Of a DNA stretch of 8,401 nucleotides, positions 1 through 6,006 are shown piece after piece. The notes beneath the pieces were generated by a model. That model had not been told where the DNA came from and did no database searches. It saw nothing but the letters and a program-made list of their open reading frames with translations. Every line of letters starts with the position of its first letter. Position 1 is the first letter of the stretch. Source of the DNA: Armatimonadota bacterium. GTDB taxonomy: Bacteria > Sysuimicrobiota > Sysuimicrobiia > Sysuimicrobiales > JACQTN01. The position numbers and the translations under genes were made by a program. The stretch covers positions 1-8,401 of the forward strand of contig JACQTN010000354.1 of assembly GCA_016210785.1 (NCBI GenBank), given 5' to 3'.

Positions 1-1
1 C

Positions 2-430
2 ACCGCCATCGTGGTGAGCCGCTTCAACGACGTGGTGACGCGCCTGCTGCTGGAGGCGGCGCAGGAGACGCTGCGCGAGCGCGGCGCGCCGGAGCCTGAT
101 GTGGTGTGGGTGCCGGGCTCCTTCGAAATTCCGGTGGCGGCGCGGCATGCCGCGGAGAGCGGGCGGTACCAGGCGATCATCTGTCTGGGCGGCGTGATCC
201 GCGGGGAGACCGCCCACTTCGACCACGTGGCCGGCCAGGCGGCGAGCGGGATCCAGCGCGTCGCCCTGGAGACGGGCGTCCCGGTGATCTTCGGCGTCCT
301 CACCACCGACACGCTGGAGCAGGCCCTCAACCGCGCCGGCGGCAAGCACGGCAACAAGGGGCGCGACGCGGCGCTGGCGGCCATCGAGATGGCCACCCTG
401 CTGGAAGCGCTGCGGAGGTCGGAGGCGTAA
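2..430 (+). CDS. ribH: 6,7-dimethyl-8-ribityllumazine synthase, 5' end cut off by window
   Basis: Lumazine synthase condenses 5-amino-6-ribitylaminouracil with 3,4-dihydroxy-2-butanone 4-phosphate, the penultimate step of riboflavin synthesis, in the cytoplasm. The reading frame is open from the first bases (T-A-I-V-V-S-R-F-N) and ends at TAA 428-430. About 142 residues are visible, against a usual 150-160, so only some 10-15 N-terminal residues are missing. The GTG at 11 is the internal VVSRFN segment, not a start. Family landmarks are PGSFEIP (substrate loop), [14 protein letters not shown] with the catalytic histidine region, [12 protein letters not shown] and the phosphate-binding stretch GGKHGNKG. 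The helix at the end ([16 protein letters not shown]) is typical. Other rib genes would be expected upstream, outside the window. No truncation or frameshift is seen in the visible part. Confidence 0.97.
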   Translation, partial: TAIVVSRFNDVVTRLLLEAAQETLRERGAPEPDVVWVPGSFEIPVAARHAAESGRYQAIICLGGVIRGETAHFDHVAGQAASGIQRVALETGVPVIFGVLTTDTLEQALNRAGGKHGNKGRDAALAAIEMATLLEALRRSEA

Positions 431-449
431 AGGCGCGGGAGAGACTGGC

Positions 450-2099
450 ATGACGACCGGACGATGTTCACCCGCCGCCGCGCGGCCGCGCCTCACTCCC
501 GGGAGGGTGGGGTGCGCGGCGCTGACGGCGGTGCTCCTCTGCACCCTCGCGGTTCAGGCTCAAACTCCCCGCCCCGGCGGCACGCTGGTGCGCGCCAGCA
601 TCTACGGTGACCCCGAGAACCTGGACCCCATCCTGAAGACCCGCATCGCCACCGTCATGGTGACGATGAACATCTTCGAGCCCCTCATCAAGTTTGACGC
701 CGAGCGCGCGGTGCTCGTCCCGGGCCACGCGGAGCGCTGGACCGCCAGCGCCGACGGCAAGAGATACACCTTCTACCTGCGCAAGGGGGCGATGTTCCAC
801 AGCGGGCGCGAGGTGACGGCGGACGACTTCAAGTACTCTCTGGAACGCCTGATGCATCCCGGCAACATCTCACCCTTTGCCTGGCTGCTGGCCGACGTGA
901 CGGGCGCCAGGGCCTTCCAGGAGCGCAAGGCCCGCGAGATCGCCGGCATCAAGGTCGTGGACCGGTATACGCTGGAGATCACGCTGGACCGGTTCAACGT
1001 CTTCTTCCTCCCCCACCTGACCAGCGTGGCCGCGGCGCCGGTGCCCCGCGAAGAGGTGGATCTGTACGGCCGAGAGTTCGGCGCGCACCCGGTGGGCTCG
1101 GGCCCGTTCATGTTCGACCGCTGGAAGCGCGACAGCGAGGTGGTGCTCAAGGCCTTCCCGCGGTACTACGGCGGGCGTCCCTACCTGGACCGGCTGGTGT
1201 ACCGCGTCATGAAGGAGGCCGCCGCCACGGAGGCGGAGTTCGACGCCGGCAATGTGGACTTCATGGTGGTGCGCGACCCCCAGTATCGCAAGTACAAGAG
1301 CCATGCCGTATACCGCAACCATCTGGTGGAGATCGCCGAGCTGTACACGCGCCACATCGGTTTCAACCTGGGCACTTCCGGCGCGGAGTGGCTCGACCGG
1401 CGGGTGCGGCAGGCGATCAACCACGCCATCGACCGCGCCATCATGGTGGAGAAGGTGCTGCAGGGGAAGGCGTTCTCCGCCACCGGCGTGCTCCCGCCCA
1501 CCATCGCCGGGCACAACCCGGGCCTGCGCGGGTACGCGTACGACCCGGCGAAGGCGCGCCGGCTGCTGCAGGACGCCGGGTACGGCAAGGGGTTTACCGT
1601 CGAGGTGTTGACCACGGACCACCCGGCCTTCGGCTTCCCGGCGGTGGAGGCGGTCATGGGCTACCTGCAGGCGGTGGGGATCAGGGTGACGCCGGTGCTG
1701 ATCGAGGGCGGGGTGCTGTTCGAGCGGGCCGCGCGGGGCCAGTACCAGTGGTACAGCGCGTCGGTGGGCGGCGACACCCATCCCGCGGCCTACCTGCGCC
1801 GCCGCTTCCACTCGGCGATGATCGGGGAGGCCGGCAACTTCACCCGCTACCGGAACCCCCAGGTGGACAGGCTCCTCGACGACGCCCTGGCGACCCAGGA
1901 CACGGCCCGCGGTTACCGCCTGGCGCGGGAGGCGGAGCGCCTGATCGTGGAGGACGCGCCGTGGTGGTTCTTCAACTATAACAAGGCGGTGATCGTGCAC
2001 CAGCCCATCGTGCGCGGGCTGCGGCCCATTCCCACCGACATCGACTTCCAGCCGATGGAGAAGGTGTGGTTCGCGACGCCGCCTCAGCGGCGGCGCTAG
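450..2099 (+). CDS. Extracellular solute-binding protein, family 5 (peptide/nickel type ABC transporter)
   Basis: This is the binding component of an ABC importer of the DppA/OppA/NikA type. It captures small peptides or other ligands outside the membrane and delivers them to a permease. Of 549 residues, the first 37 or so form a signal peptide: basic n-region with R12, R14 and R19, hydrophobic stretch 20-35, likely cleavage after V-Q-A37. The cysteine at 31 follows L-L, so a lipobox is not convincing. The mature protein opens with GGTLV and DPENLDP, followed by the family signature W97-TASADGKRYTFYLR, F116-H-S-G and T123-ADDF. The C-terminal lobe has VRQAINHAIDR and AGY/AYDPAKARRLL. The start at 450 has GGGAGAG six bases upstream. 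It lies 19 bp after ribH and could be cotranscribed, but no permease or ATPase gene is in view and convergent transcription follows. Ligand unknown. Confidence 0.92.
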   Translation: MTTGRCSPAAARPRLTPGRVGCAALTAVLLCTLAVQAQTPRPGGTLVRASIYGDPENLDPILKTRIATVMVTMNIFEPLIKFDAERAVLVPGHAERWTASADGKRYTFYLRKGAMFHSGREVTADDFKYSLERLMHPGNISPFAWLLADVTGARAFQERKAREIAGIKVVDRYTLEITLDRFNVFFLPHLTSVAAAPVPREEVDLYGREFGAHPVGSGPFMFDRWKRDSEVVLKAFPRYYGGRPYLDRLVYRVMKEAAATEAEFDAGNVDFMVVRDPQYRKYKSHAVYRNHLVEIAELYTRHIGFNLGTSGAEWLDRRVRQAINHAIDRAIMVEKVLQGKAFSATGVLPPTIAGHNPGLRGYAYDPAKARRLLQDAGYGKGFTVEVLTTDHPAFGFPAVEAVMGYLQAVGIRVTPVLIEGGVLFERAARGQYQWYSASVGGDTHPAAYLRRRFHSAMIGEAGNFTRYRNPQVDRLLDDALATQDTARGYRLAREAERLIVEDAPWWFFNYNKAVIVHQPIVRGLRPIPTDIDFQPMEKVWFATPPQRRR

Positions 2100-2138
2100 G
2101 GCGGAACCCGGGCTCAGGCCTGGCGTCGGCCGCTCGCC

Positions 2139-2918
2139 TCACGGCGCCCGGAAGATCGCCTGCCCGTTCTCGTCCAGGAGCCTGAGGCTCGGCGCGCCGT
2201 CGGGGCCCACCGCCAGCACGGCGCGGGCGCGGCCCGCGGTGTCGTTGAGCCTGATGAACGGCTGGCCGTCGGACTCCGTCGCGACCACCAGGCGCGGCCG
2301 GCCCTCGGACGTGCGGCCGAGGAGGAGGTCCGCGGAGCCGTCGGCGCCAGACCGCAGCGTCACGCGAACGGGTTCCCCGAGCGCCACCGATGAGGTGCCG
2401 TCGGGTCGCACGAGGACCGCGCTGAGGGGCGTCCCCGCGGCGTCGCGGCCCAGCAGGAGGGCGACCGAGCCATCGGCGCGGGTGGTCAGCGTCATGCGGA
2501 CCGGCTCGCCGATGAGGAGCACGCCGCTGCCGTCCGCGTTGGCCCGCAGCGTCACGTGAGGGGTTCCCAGGCTCACGTTCGCCGCGCCGTCGGTTCGGGC
2601 CACGACCTGTGCGTGCGGCCTCCCGCCGGAGTCGCGGCCAAGCAGCAGCACCGATGCGCCCTCCGCGCCGAAGCCCAGCGTGATGTGGGTCTGCCCGCCG
2701 GAGTCCACCACCGTGAAGGCCCGCGAGGCCGAGATGAGGCTCTGCTGGGAGAGGGCCGCCCGCGGCGTCCCTACCCCGACGACCACCAGGGCGATGAGGC
2801 TCAGCCACCACACCAGGGAGGTCACGCGCGAGCGCATCTCGGCTTTCGCCAGCCGCCGCTCCAGGTCTGCGACGCGGTTGCTGAGTGCTTCGGCACTCTC
2901 CTCTATCCCATGCGACAC
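2139..2918 (-). CDS. Membrane-anchored coiled-coil protein with periodic LLLG/DG repeat domain, function unknown
   Basis: I do not recognise a named family. The start is placed at GTG 2916-2918 because a near-perfect ribosome binding site (AAGGAGGTGG, 2924-2933) sits just before it; an upstream in-frame GTG at 2964-2966 has none. The 259-residue protein has an N-terminal charged helix (about 5-31, heptad-like RVADLERRLAKAEM), a single hydrophobic span (about 35-50, LVWWLSLIALVVVGVG), then about 200 residues of short repeats. Repeat landmarks are LLLG at 91, LLIG at 134, LLLG at 154 and LLLG at 198, interleaved with VSLG 115 and VALG 178 and with D-G turns, so one beta-type unit recurs every 19-24 residues. 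It ends LRLLDENGQ. Basic residues before the span suggest a cytoplasmic N-terminus and an exported repeat domain. It converges on the solute-binding gene and diverges from the amidohydrolase. A beta-solenoid or stacked beta-hairpin fold is inferred. Confidence 0.85.
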   Translation of the reverse strand: MSHGIEESAEALSNRVADLERRLAKAEMRSRVTSLVWWLSLIALVVVGVGTPRAALSQQSLISASRAFTVVDSGGQTHITLGFGAEGASVLLLGRDSGGRPHAQVVARTDGAANVSLGTPHVTLRANADGSGVLLIGEPVRMTLTTRADGSVALLLGRDAAGTPLSAVLVRPDGTSSVALGEPVRVTLRSGADGSADLLLGRTSEGRPRLVVATESDGQPFIRLNDTAGRARAVLAVGPDGAPSLRLLDENGQAIFRAP

Positions 2919-2923
2919 GAGTT

Positions 2924-2933
2924 CCACCTCCTT
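2924..2933 (-). promoter_or_regulatory. Strong Shine-Dalgarno site that decides the start of the repeat protein
   Basis: Read on the minus strand this is AAGGAGGTGG, essentially the full complement of the 16S rRNA 3' end. The GGAGG core lies 8 bases from GTG 2916-2918. No comparable site precedes the longer alternative start at 2966, so the shorter protein is preferred. Confidence 0.8.
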
Positions 2934-3007
2934 GTCAAATTCCCTGAGGGCAATTTCGTCGCGCACACGGATGCGGTCCTGCCTGTTCTGCCGCCGGGGC
3001 GTCCCTT

Positions 3008-3049
3008 CGGTTCCTCAACATCGGTTCCGCAAGGCGGGTTCCCCAAGAG
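3008..3049. repeat. Three 14-bp direct repeats (iteron-like), core GGTTCCNCAA
   Basis: Three contiguous 14-bp units start at 3008, 3022 and 3036: CGGTTCCTCAACAT, CGGTTCCGCAAGGC and GGGTTCCCCAAGAG. Nine positions (GGTTCC, then CAA after one variable base) are identical in all three, and the last three bases vary. On the other strand the motif reads TTGNGGAACC. The array sits in the 183-bp non-coding region between the divergent repeat-protein gene (start 2918) and amidohydrolase gene (start 3102), about 90 bp from one start and 50 bp from the other. A tandem operator for one or both genes is the natural reading. The binding factor is unknown, and the variable bases argue against a recent simple slippage repeat. 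Confidence 0.75.
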
Positions 3050-3101
3050 GCGTAGAGTCACACCCGTCGAAGGCTTGCATAGCACCGGCAAGGAGGCGGC
3101 G

Positions 3102-4706
3102 ATGGTTCACGGCACGATCTTCCTCAACGGCAGGTTCCGCACGCTCGATCCGGAGCAGCCGCGCGCCGAGGCCATGGCCGTGGGCGGCGAGCACATCCTG
3201 GCCGTGGGCGGCGGGGGGGACCTGCGGGCCGCCTTCCCGCGCTTCCGGACCATTGATCTCCGCGGCCGCGCCGTGCTGCCCGGCATCGTGGACGCGCACA
3301 TCCACTTTGCGAGCTACGGGCTCAGCCTGCGCCGCGTTGACCTGGTGGGCGCGGCCACCCTGGGGGAGGCGGTGGCGCGGGTAAAGGTGGCCGTGCCCCA
3401 TGCGCGGCCCGGGGAGTGGATCATCGGCCGCGGGTGGGATCACAATCCCTGGCCAGAAGACCGCTTTCCCAACAAAGGGGATCTCGATCCCGCCGTGCCC
3501 CACCATCCCGCGGTGCTCACCCGCAAGGACGGGCACGTGGTGTGGGTGAACTCCGCGGCTCTGGCGAAAGCGGGTATCACCCGCGACACGCCCGACCCTC
3601 CGGGCGGTCAGATCGAGCGGGACGCGGGGGGCGAGCCGACAGGCCTGCTCAAGGAAGAGGCCCGCCGCCTGGTGTGGGATGTGGTGCCGCCCCCCGACGA
3701 GGAAGGGTACGCGGAGGCCATCAAGGCCGCGTGCGCCGCGGTGCACCGCCGGGGCGTGGTGGGCGTGCACAACATCGAGAGCCCCGATGTTCTCCGCGCC
3801 ATGCAGACGCTGTGCGCGCGGGGTGAGCTCACCGTGCGCGTGGCGGCCATGGTGCGCGCGGAGAGTACGGAGGAGGCCATTGGCGTGGGGCTGCGCACCG
3901 GGCTGGGCGATCCCTGGCTGCGCATCGCGCAGATCAAGATCTTCGCCGACGGCACGCTCGGCTCGCAGACCGCGTGGATGCTGGAGCCGTTCGACGGGCA
4001 GCCCGGCAACACCGGCATCCCGATCCACTCCCCGGACGACCTCAGGCGGCTGGTGCGCCGTGCCGTGGAGGCGGGGTTCGCGGTGGCCATTCACGCCATC
4101 GGCGACCGGGCGAACCGGGAAGCCCTCGACGCCCTGGAGGTGGTGTACGGGGAGAGCCGGCGGCGCGGCCTGCGCCACCGCATCGAGCACGTCCAGGTCC
4201 TGCACCCGGCGGACCTGGACCGGCTGGCGGCGCTGGGCGTCGTGGCGTCCATGCAGCCCATCCATGCCACCAGCGACCGCGACGCCGCGGAGCGCTACTG
4301 GGGGCGTCGCAGCCGGTACGCCTACGCCTGGCGAACGATCCTGGATCGCGGCACGCGGCTCGCCTTCGGATCGGACGCGCCCGTGGAGAGTCCCGATCCC
4401 TTCAAGGGCCTCTACGCCGCGGTCACGCGCCAACGCGAGGATGAGCCGTCCGTGCCGTCGTGGTATCCGGAAGAGTGCCTGACGCTGAATGAGGCGCTGC
4501 GGGCCTACACCGTCGGCGCCGCCTACGCCGTGGGAGAAGAGAGAATCCGCGGGACGCTGTCCGTGGGTCGGCTGGCCGACTTCATGGTGCTGGCGCGGGA
4601 TCCCTACGAGACACCGCCGGAGGCGTGGCTCACGATGCCCGTGGAGGCCACCGTCGTGGGTGGCCGCGTCGTGCACGCGGTGGGTGCGCTCAGCGGGATG
4701 GAATGA
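3102..4706 (+). CDS. Metal-dependent amidohydrolase, YtcJ-like (Amidohydro_3)
   Basis: This is a 534-residue cytoplasmic TIM-barrel hydrolase of the amidohydrolase superfamily. Members hydrolyse C-N bonds in amides, formamides or cyclic ureas; the substrate here cannot be named. The N-terminal beta-sandwich strand is followed by the metal site H66-x-H68 in GIVDAHIH. K279 in QIKIFADG is the probable carboxylated bridging lysine, H331 lies in AIHAIGDRA, H363 in RIEHVQ, and D425 in FGSDAPVESPDP is the catalytic aspartate. The C-terminus carries the usual LNEALRAYTVGAAYA and GTLSVGRLADFMVL elements that rebuild the small domain. All expected ligands are present, so the enzyme should be active. 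ATG 3102 is chosen for its Shine-Dalgarno site (AAGGAGG, five bases upstream of the ATG) and because MVHGTIFLNGRF matches the family N-terminus; the frame is open further upstream but that part is antisense to the neighbour. It appears monocistronic, with the iteron array upstream. Confidence 0.94.
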   Translation: MVHGTIFLNGRFRTLDPEQPRAEAMAVGGEHILAVGGGGDLRAAFPRFRTIDLRGRAVLPGIVDAHIHFASYGLSLRRVDLVGAATLGEAVARVKVAVPHARPGEWIIGRGWDHNPWPEDRFPNKGDLDPAVPHHPAVLTRKDGHVVWVNSAALAKAGITRDTPDPPGGQIERDAGGEPTGLLKEEARRLVWDVVPPPDEEGYAEAIKAACAAVHRRGVVGVHNIESPDVLRAMQTLCARGELTVRVAAMVRAESTEEAIGVGLRTGLGDPWLRIAQIKIFADGTLGSQTAWMLEPFDGQPGNTGIPIHSPDDLRRLVRRAVEAGFAVAIHAIGDRANREALDALEVVYGESRRRGLRHRIEHVQVLHPADLDRLAALGVVASMQPIHATSDRDAAERYWGRRSRYAYAWRTILDRGTRLAFGSDAPVESPDPFKGLYAAVTRQREDEPSVPSWYPEECLTLNEALRAYTVGAAYAVGEERIRGTLSVGRLADFMVLARDPYETPPEAWLTMPVEATVVGGRVVHAVGALSGME

Positions 4707-4709
4707 TCC

Positions 4710-4734
4710 GCCGCGCACAGTGCATGCGCGCGGC
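4710..4734. terminator. Weak GC-rich hairpin between convergent genes
   Basis: GCCGCGC (4710-4716) and GCGCGGC (4728-4734) form a perfect 7-bp stem with an 11-base loop, beginning 3 bases after the amidohydrolase stop. It lies between the amidohydrolase and the convergent zinc-ribbon gene and could stop transcription from both sides. There is no T-run on either side, so it is not a canonical intrinsic terminator. The next 40 bases hold nothing else recognisable. Confidence 0.3.
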
Positions 4735-4776
4735 TCAGCGGCCTCCGCGAAAAACCTGGAGCGGGGAGGGTCGTGG

Positions 4777-4947
4777 CTAGCGTTGCCGGCCGGCGCGCGG
4801 CCGCGCCCTGTCCGGCACGCGCACTTCCGCGCAGGTGCGGTAATTGCAGATCGGGCACTCGTAACAGGGACCGTCCGGTTCGTCGACCTCGACCCGGAGC
4901 ACCATCACCGCTTCGCAGTTCGGGCAGGTCTTCTCCTGGCCTATCAT
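4777..4947 (-). CDS. Small zinc-ribbon protein (56 aa)
   Basis: A compact 56-residue protein starts at ATG 4945-4947 with GGGAGG seven bases upstream on the minus strand. It holds two cysteine pairs in zinc-ribbon spacing: C8-P-N-C11 and C31-P-I-C34, plus C28 and C39 around the second pair. The order is knuckle, short acidic beta hairpin (VLRVEVDEPDGP), knuckle, then a basic Arg/Pro tail (46-56). Metal binding by the CPxC pairs is well founded from the motif. Whether it binds nucleic acid, acts as a protein-protein adaptor or handles redox or metal is unknown. It is divergent from the ferritin-encapsulin pair with 172 bp between starts, so a shared control region is possible. The frame is open further upstream, but only this start has a ribosome binding site. 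Confidence 0.75.
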   Translation of the reverse strand: MIGQEKTCPNCEAVMVLRVEVDEPDGPCYECPICNYRTCAEVRVPDRARPRAGRQR

Positions 4948-5017
4948 GGTCGTGCCTCCCGCCCCACCTGTCTTCTGCCACGCCGCGGAAACCTCCTGCC
5001 TGGACCTCGAAACATTG

Positions 5018-5034
5018 CCAGGCGTCGCGCCTGG
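5018..5034. promoter_or_regulatory. Inverted repeat CCAGGCG-TCG-CGCCTGG in divergent control region
   Basis: A perfect 7-bp inverted repeat with a 3-base centre lies between the zinc-ribbon gene and the ferritin gene, just upstream of the candidate ferritin -35. Its position suits a repressor operator, or a short hairpin in the leader of the zinc-ribbon transcript. There is no T-run, so it is not a canonical terminator. Function is inferred from position only. Confidence 0.35.
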
Positions 5035-5037
5035 GAC

Positions 5038-5067
5038 TCGCCACTTCGATAGACGATGAGGTACAAT
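5038..5067 (+). promoter_or_regulatory. Candidate promoter for the ferritin-encapsulin operon
   Basis: TACAAT at 5062-5067 matches five of six -10 consensus bases. TCGCCA at 5038-5043, 18 bases upstream, matches four of six -35 bases. Transcription would start near 5074, leaving a leader of about 46 bases before ATG 5120. The same TACAAT hexamer with an 18-base spacer precedes the superoxide dismutase gene, which supports both. In such GC-rich DNA an A/T-rich hexamer stands out, but this is still a by-eye call. Confidence 0.45.
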
Positions 5068-5119
5068 GACAGTGTTTCGTGTTCTATGATCCGTTCGATA
5101 TCTGCGTGACCCGACTCCC

Positions 5120-6001
5120 ATGCCTGAGCGCACCCACCCACAGACCATTCACGCCCTGAACGAGGCGCTGCGGGCCGAGCACACGGCTATCCTCCAGTAC
5201 CTGCAGCACACCTACGCCCTGGGCGGGACCTTCGCCGACGAACTGGAGGAGATCGCCCGGGAGGAGATGTGGCACCTCAAGGCCCTGGGCGAGGCCGTCG
5301 CCGATCTGGGGGGAGAGCCGGCGGTGTGGGCCCGCGGTGACATCCAGGTGGACGCGCCCTCACCCGCGACCCTCCTGCGCCTGGACCTGGCGGCGGAGGA
5401 GCGGATGATCGTCCGCTGCCGCCGCGGCACCGCGTCGGCGGAGGACCACGCCGCCCGCCGCCTGTTCGAGCGGCTGCTGCAGGATGAGGAAGCGCACCGG
5501 CACGAGGTGGAGGAGATGACCGAAGCGCTGGAACGCCGGCCGCGCCTGACGCTGGTCATCCCCCGCACGTCCACCCGCACCATCCAGCTGCTCGCGGAGG
5601 ACGTTCAGGCCGAGTACCGCGTGCTGCTCAAGTACCTGTACCAGTCGTTCAAGCTCAGGCACAGTCACAGTGAGATCAGCCGCACGCTGGAACTGCAGGC
5701 CATCGAGTCCATGAAGCACCTGGGCTGGTTCTCGGAGGCTATCGTGGCGCTGGGCGGCCGCATCCTGCCGCGGCCGGAGTCGCCGGTGCCCATGGAGGGC
5801 TCGCTGCTGGCCCTGCTGAAGGGCGACCTGGGAGACGAGCAGGCGGCGCTGGCGCAGTACCGCCGGCATCTGGGGGAGGTCAGCGAGCCGGAGGCGCGCG
5901 CGCCGCTACTGCGCATCAGCGGCCAGGAGGTGTTCCACGAGGAGGAGTTCGTGGAATTGATCGCCCGGGTGGCGCGGCAAGAGGGAACCGGAAAGGAGTG
6001 A
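5120..6001 (+). CDS. Tandem two-domain ferritin-like protein, presumed encapsulin cargo
   Basis: This 293-residue protein consists of two ferritin-like four-helix bundles in tandem. Ferritin-like di-iron sites oxidise Fe(II) and use oxygen or peroxide. Domain 1 (about 5-135) has the full ligand set: E20, E49-x-x-H52, E93 and E123-x-x-H126. Domain 2 (about 152-285) aligns with it through AExxxLLxYL and EAIxxLGG: E165, H200, E240 and E270-x-x-H273. However, the position matching E49 is S197, with a glutamate one residue earlier (E196). Single-domain relatives are about half this length, so an internal duplication or fusion is clear. The encapsulin gene follows after 5 bp, which suggests the protein is packed inside that shell. 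No C-terminal GSL-type loading peptide is visible; the end is RQEGTGKE. ATG 5120 is the only plausible start, yet no Shine-Dalgarno sequence precedes it. Soluble; no signal peptide or membrane span. Confidence 0.9.
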   Translation: MPERTHPQTIHALNEALRAEHTAILQYLQHTYALGGTFADELEEIAREEMWHLKALGEAVADLGGEPAVWARGDIQVDAPSPATLLRLDLAAEERMIVRCRRGTASAEDHAARRLFERLLQDEEAHRHEVEEMTEALERRPRLTLVIPRTSTRTIQLLAEDVQAEYRVLLKYLYQSFKLRHSHSEISRTLELQAIESMKHLGWFSEAIVALGGRILPRPESPVPMEGSLLALLKGDLGDEQAALAQYRRHLGEVSEPEARAPLLRISGQEVFHEEEFVELIARVARQEGTGKE

Positions 6002-6006
6002 CGTTG

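Noticed and set aside
2100..2138. Terminator between the convergent binding-protein and repeat-protein genes
   Set aside because: Only an 8-bp palindrome (CAGGCCTG, 2115-2122) is present, with no loop and no T-run.
2932..2960. TTGTCA at 2932-2937 as a -35 for the amidohydrolase gene
   Set aside because: It is part of the opposite-strand ribosome binding site region, and no -10-like hexamer follows at the right distance.
2556..3101. Extended N-terminus for the amidohydrolase reaching back to 2556
   Set aside because: This part is antisense to the repeat-protein gene and crosses the iterons. The family N-terminus begins at ATG 3102, which has a good ribosome binding site.
3015..4718. Long open frame on the minus strand opposite the amidohydrolase (567 codons)
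   Set aside because: It is a GC-skew shadow: the plus-strand frame has a complete set of amidohydrolase metal ligands, while the minus frame is His/Arg/Pro/Gly-rich with no recognisable domain.
5998..6006. GTG at 5998 as the encapsulin start
   Set aside because: It overlaps the ferritin stop and would place the ribosome binding site too close. ATG 6007 gives the normal MEFLMRE beginning.
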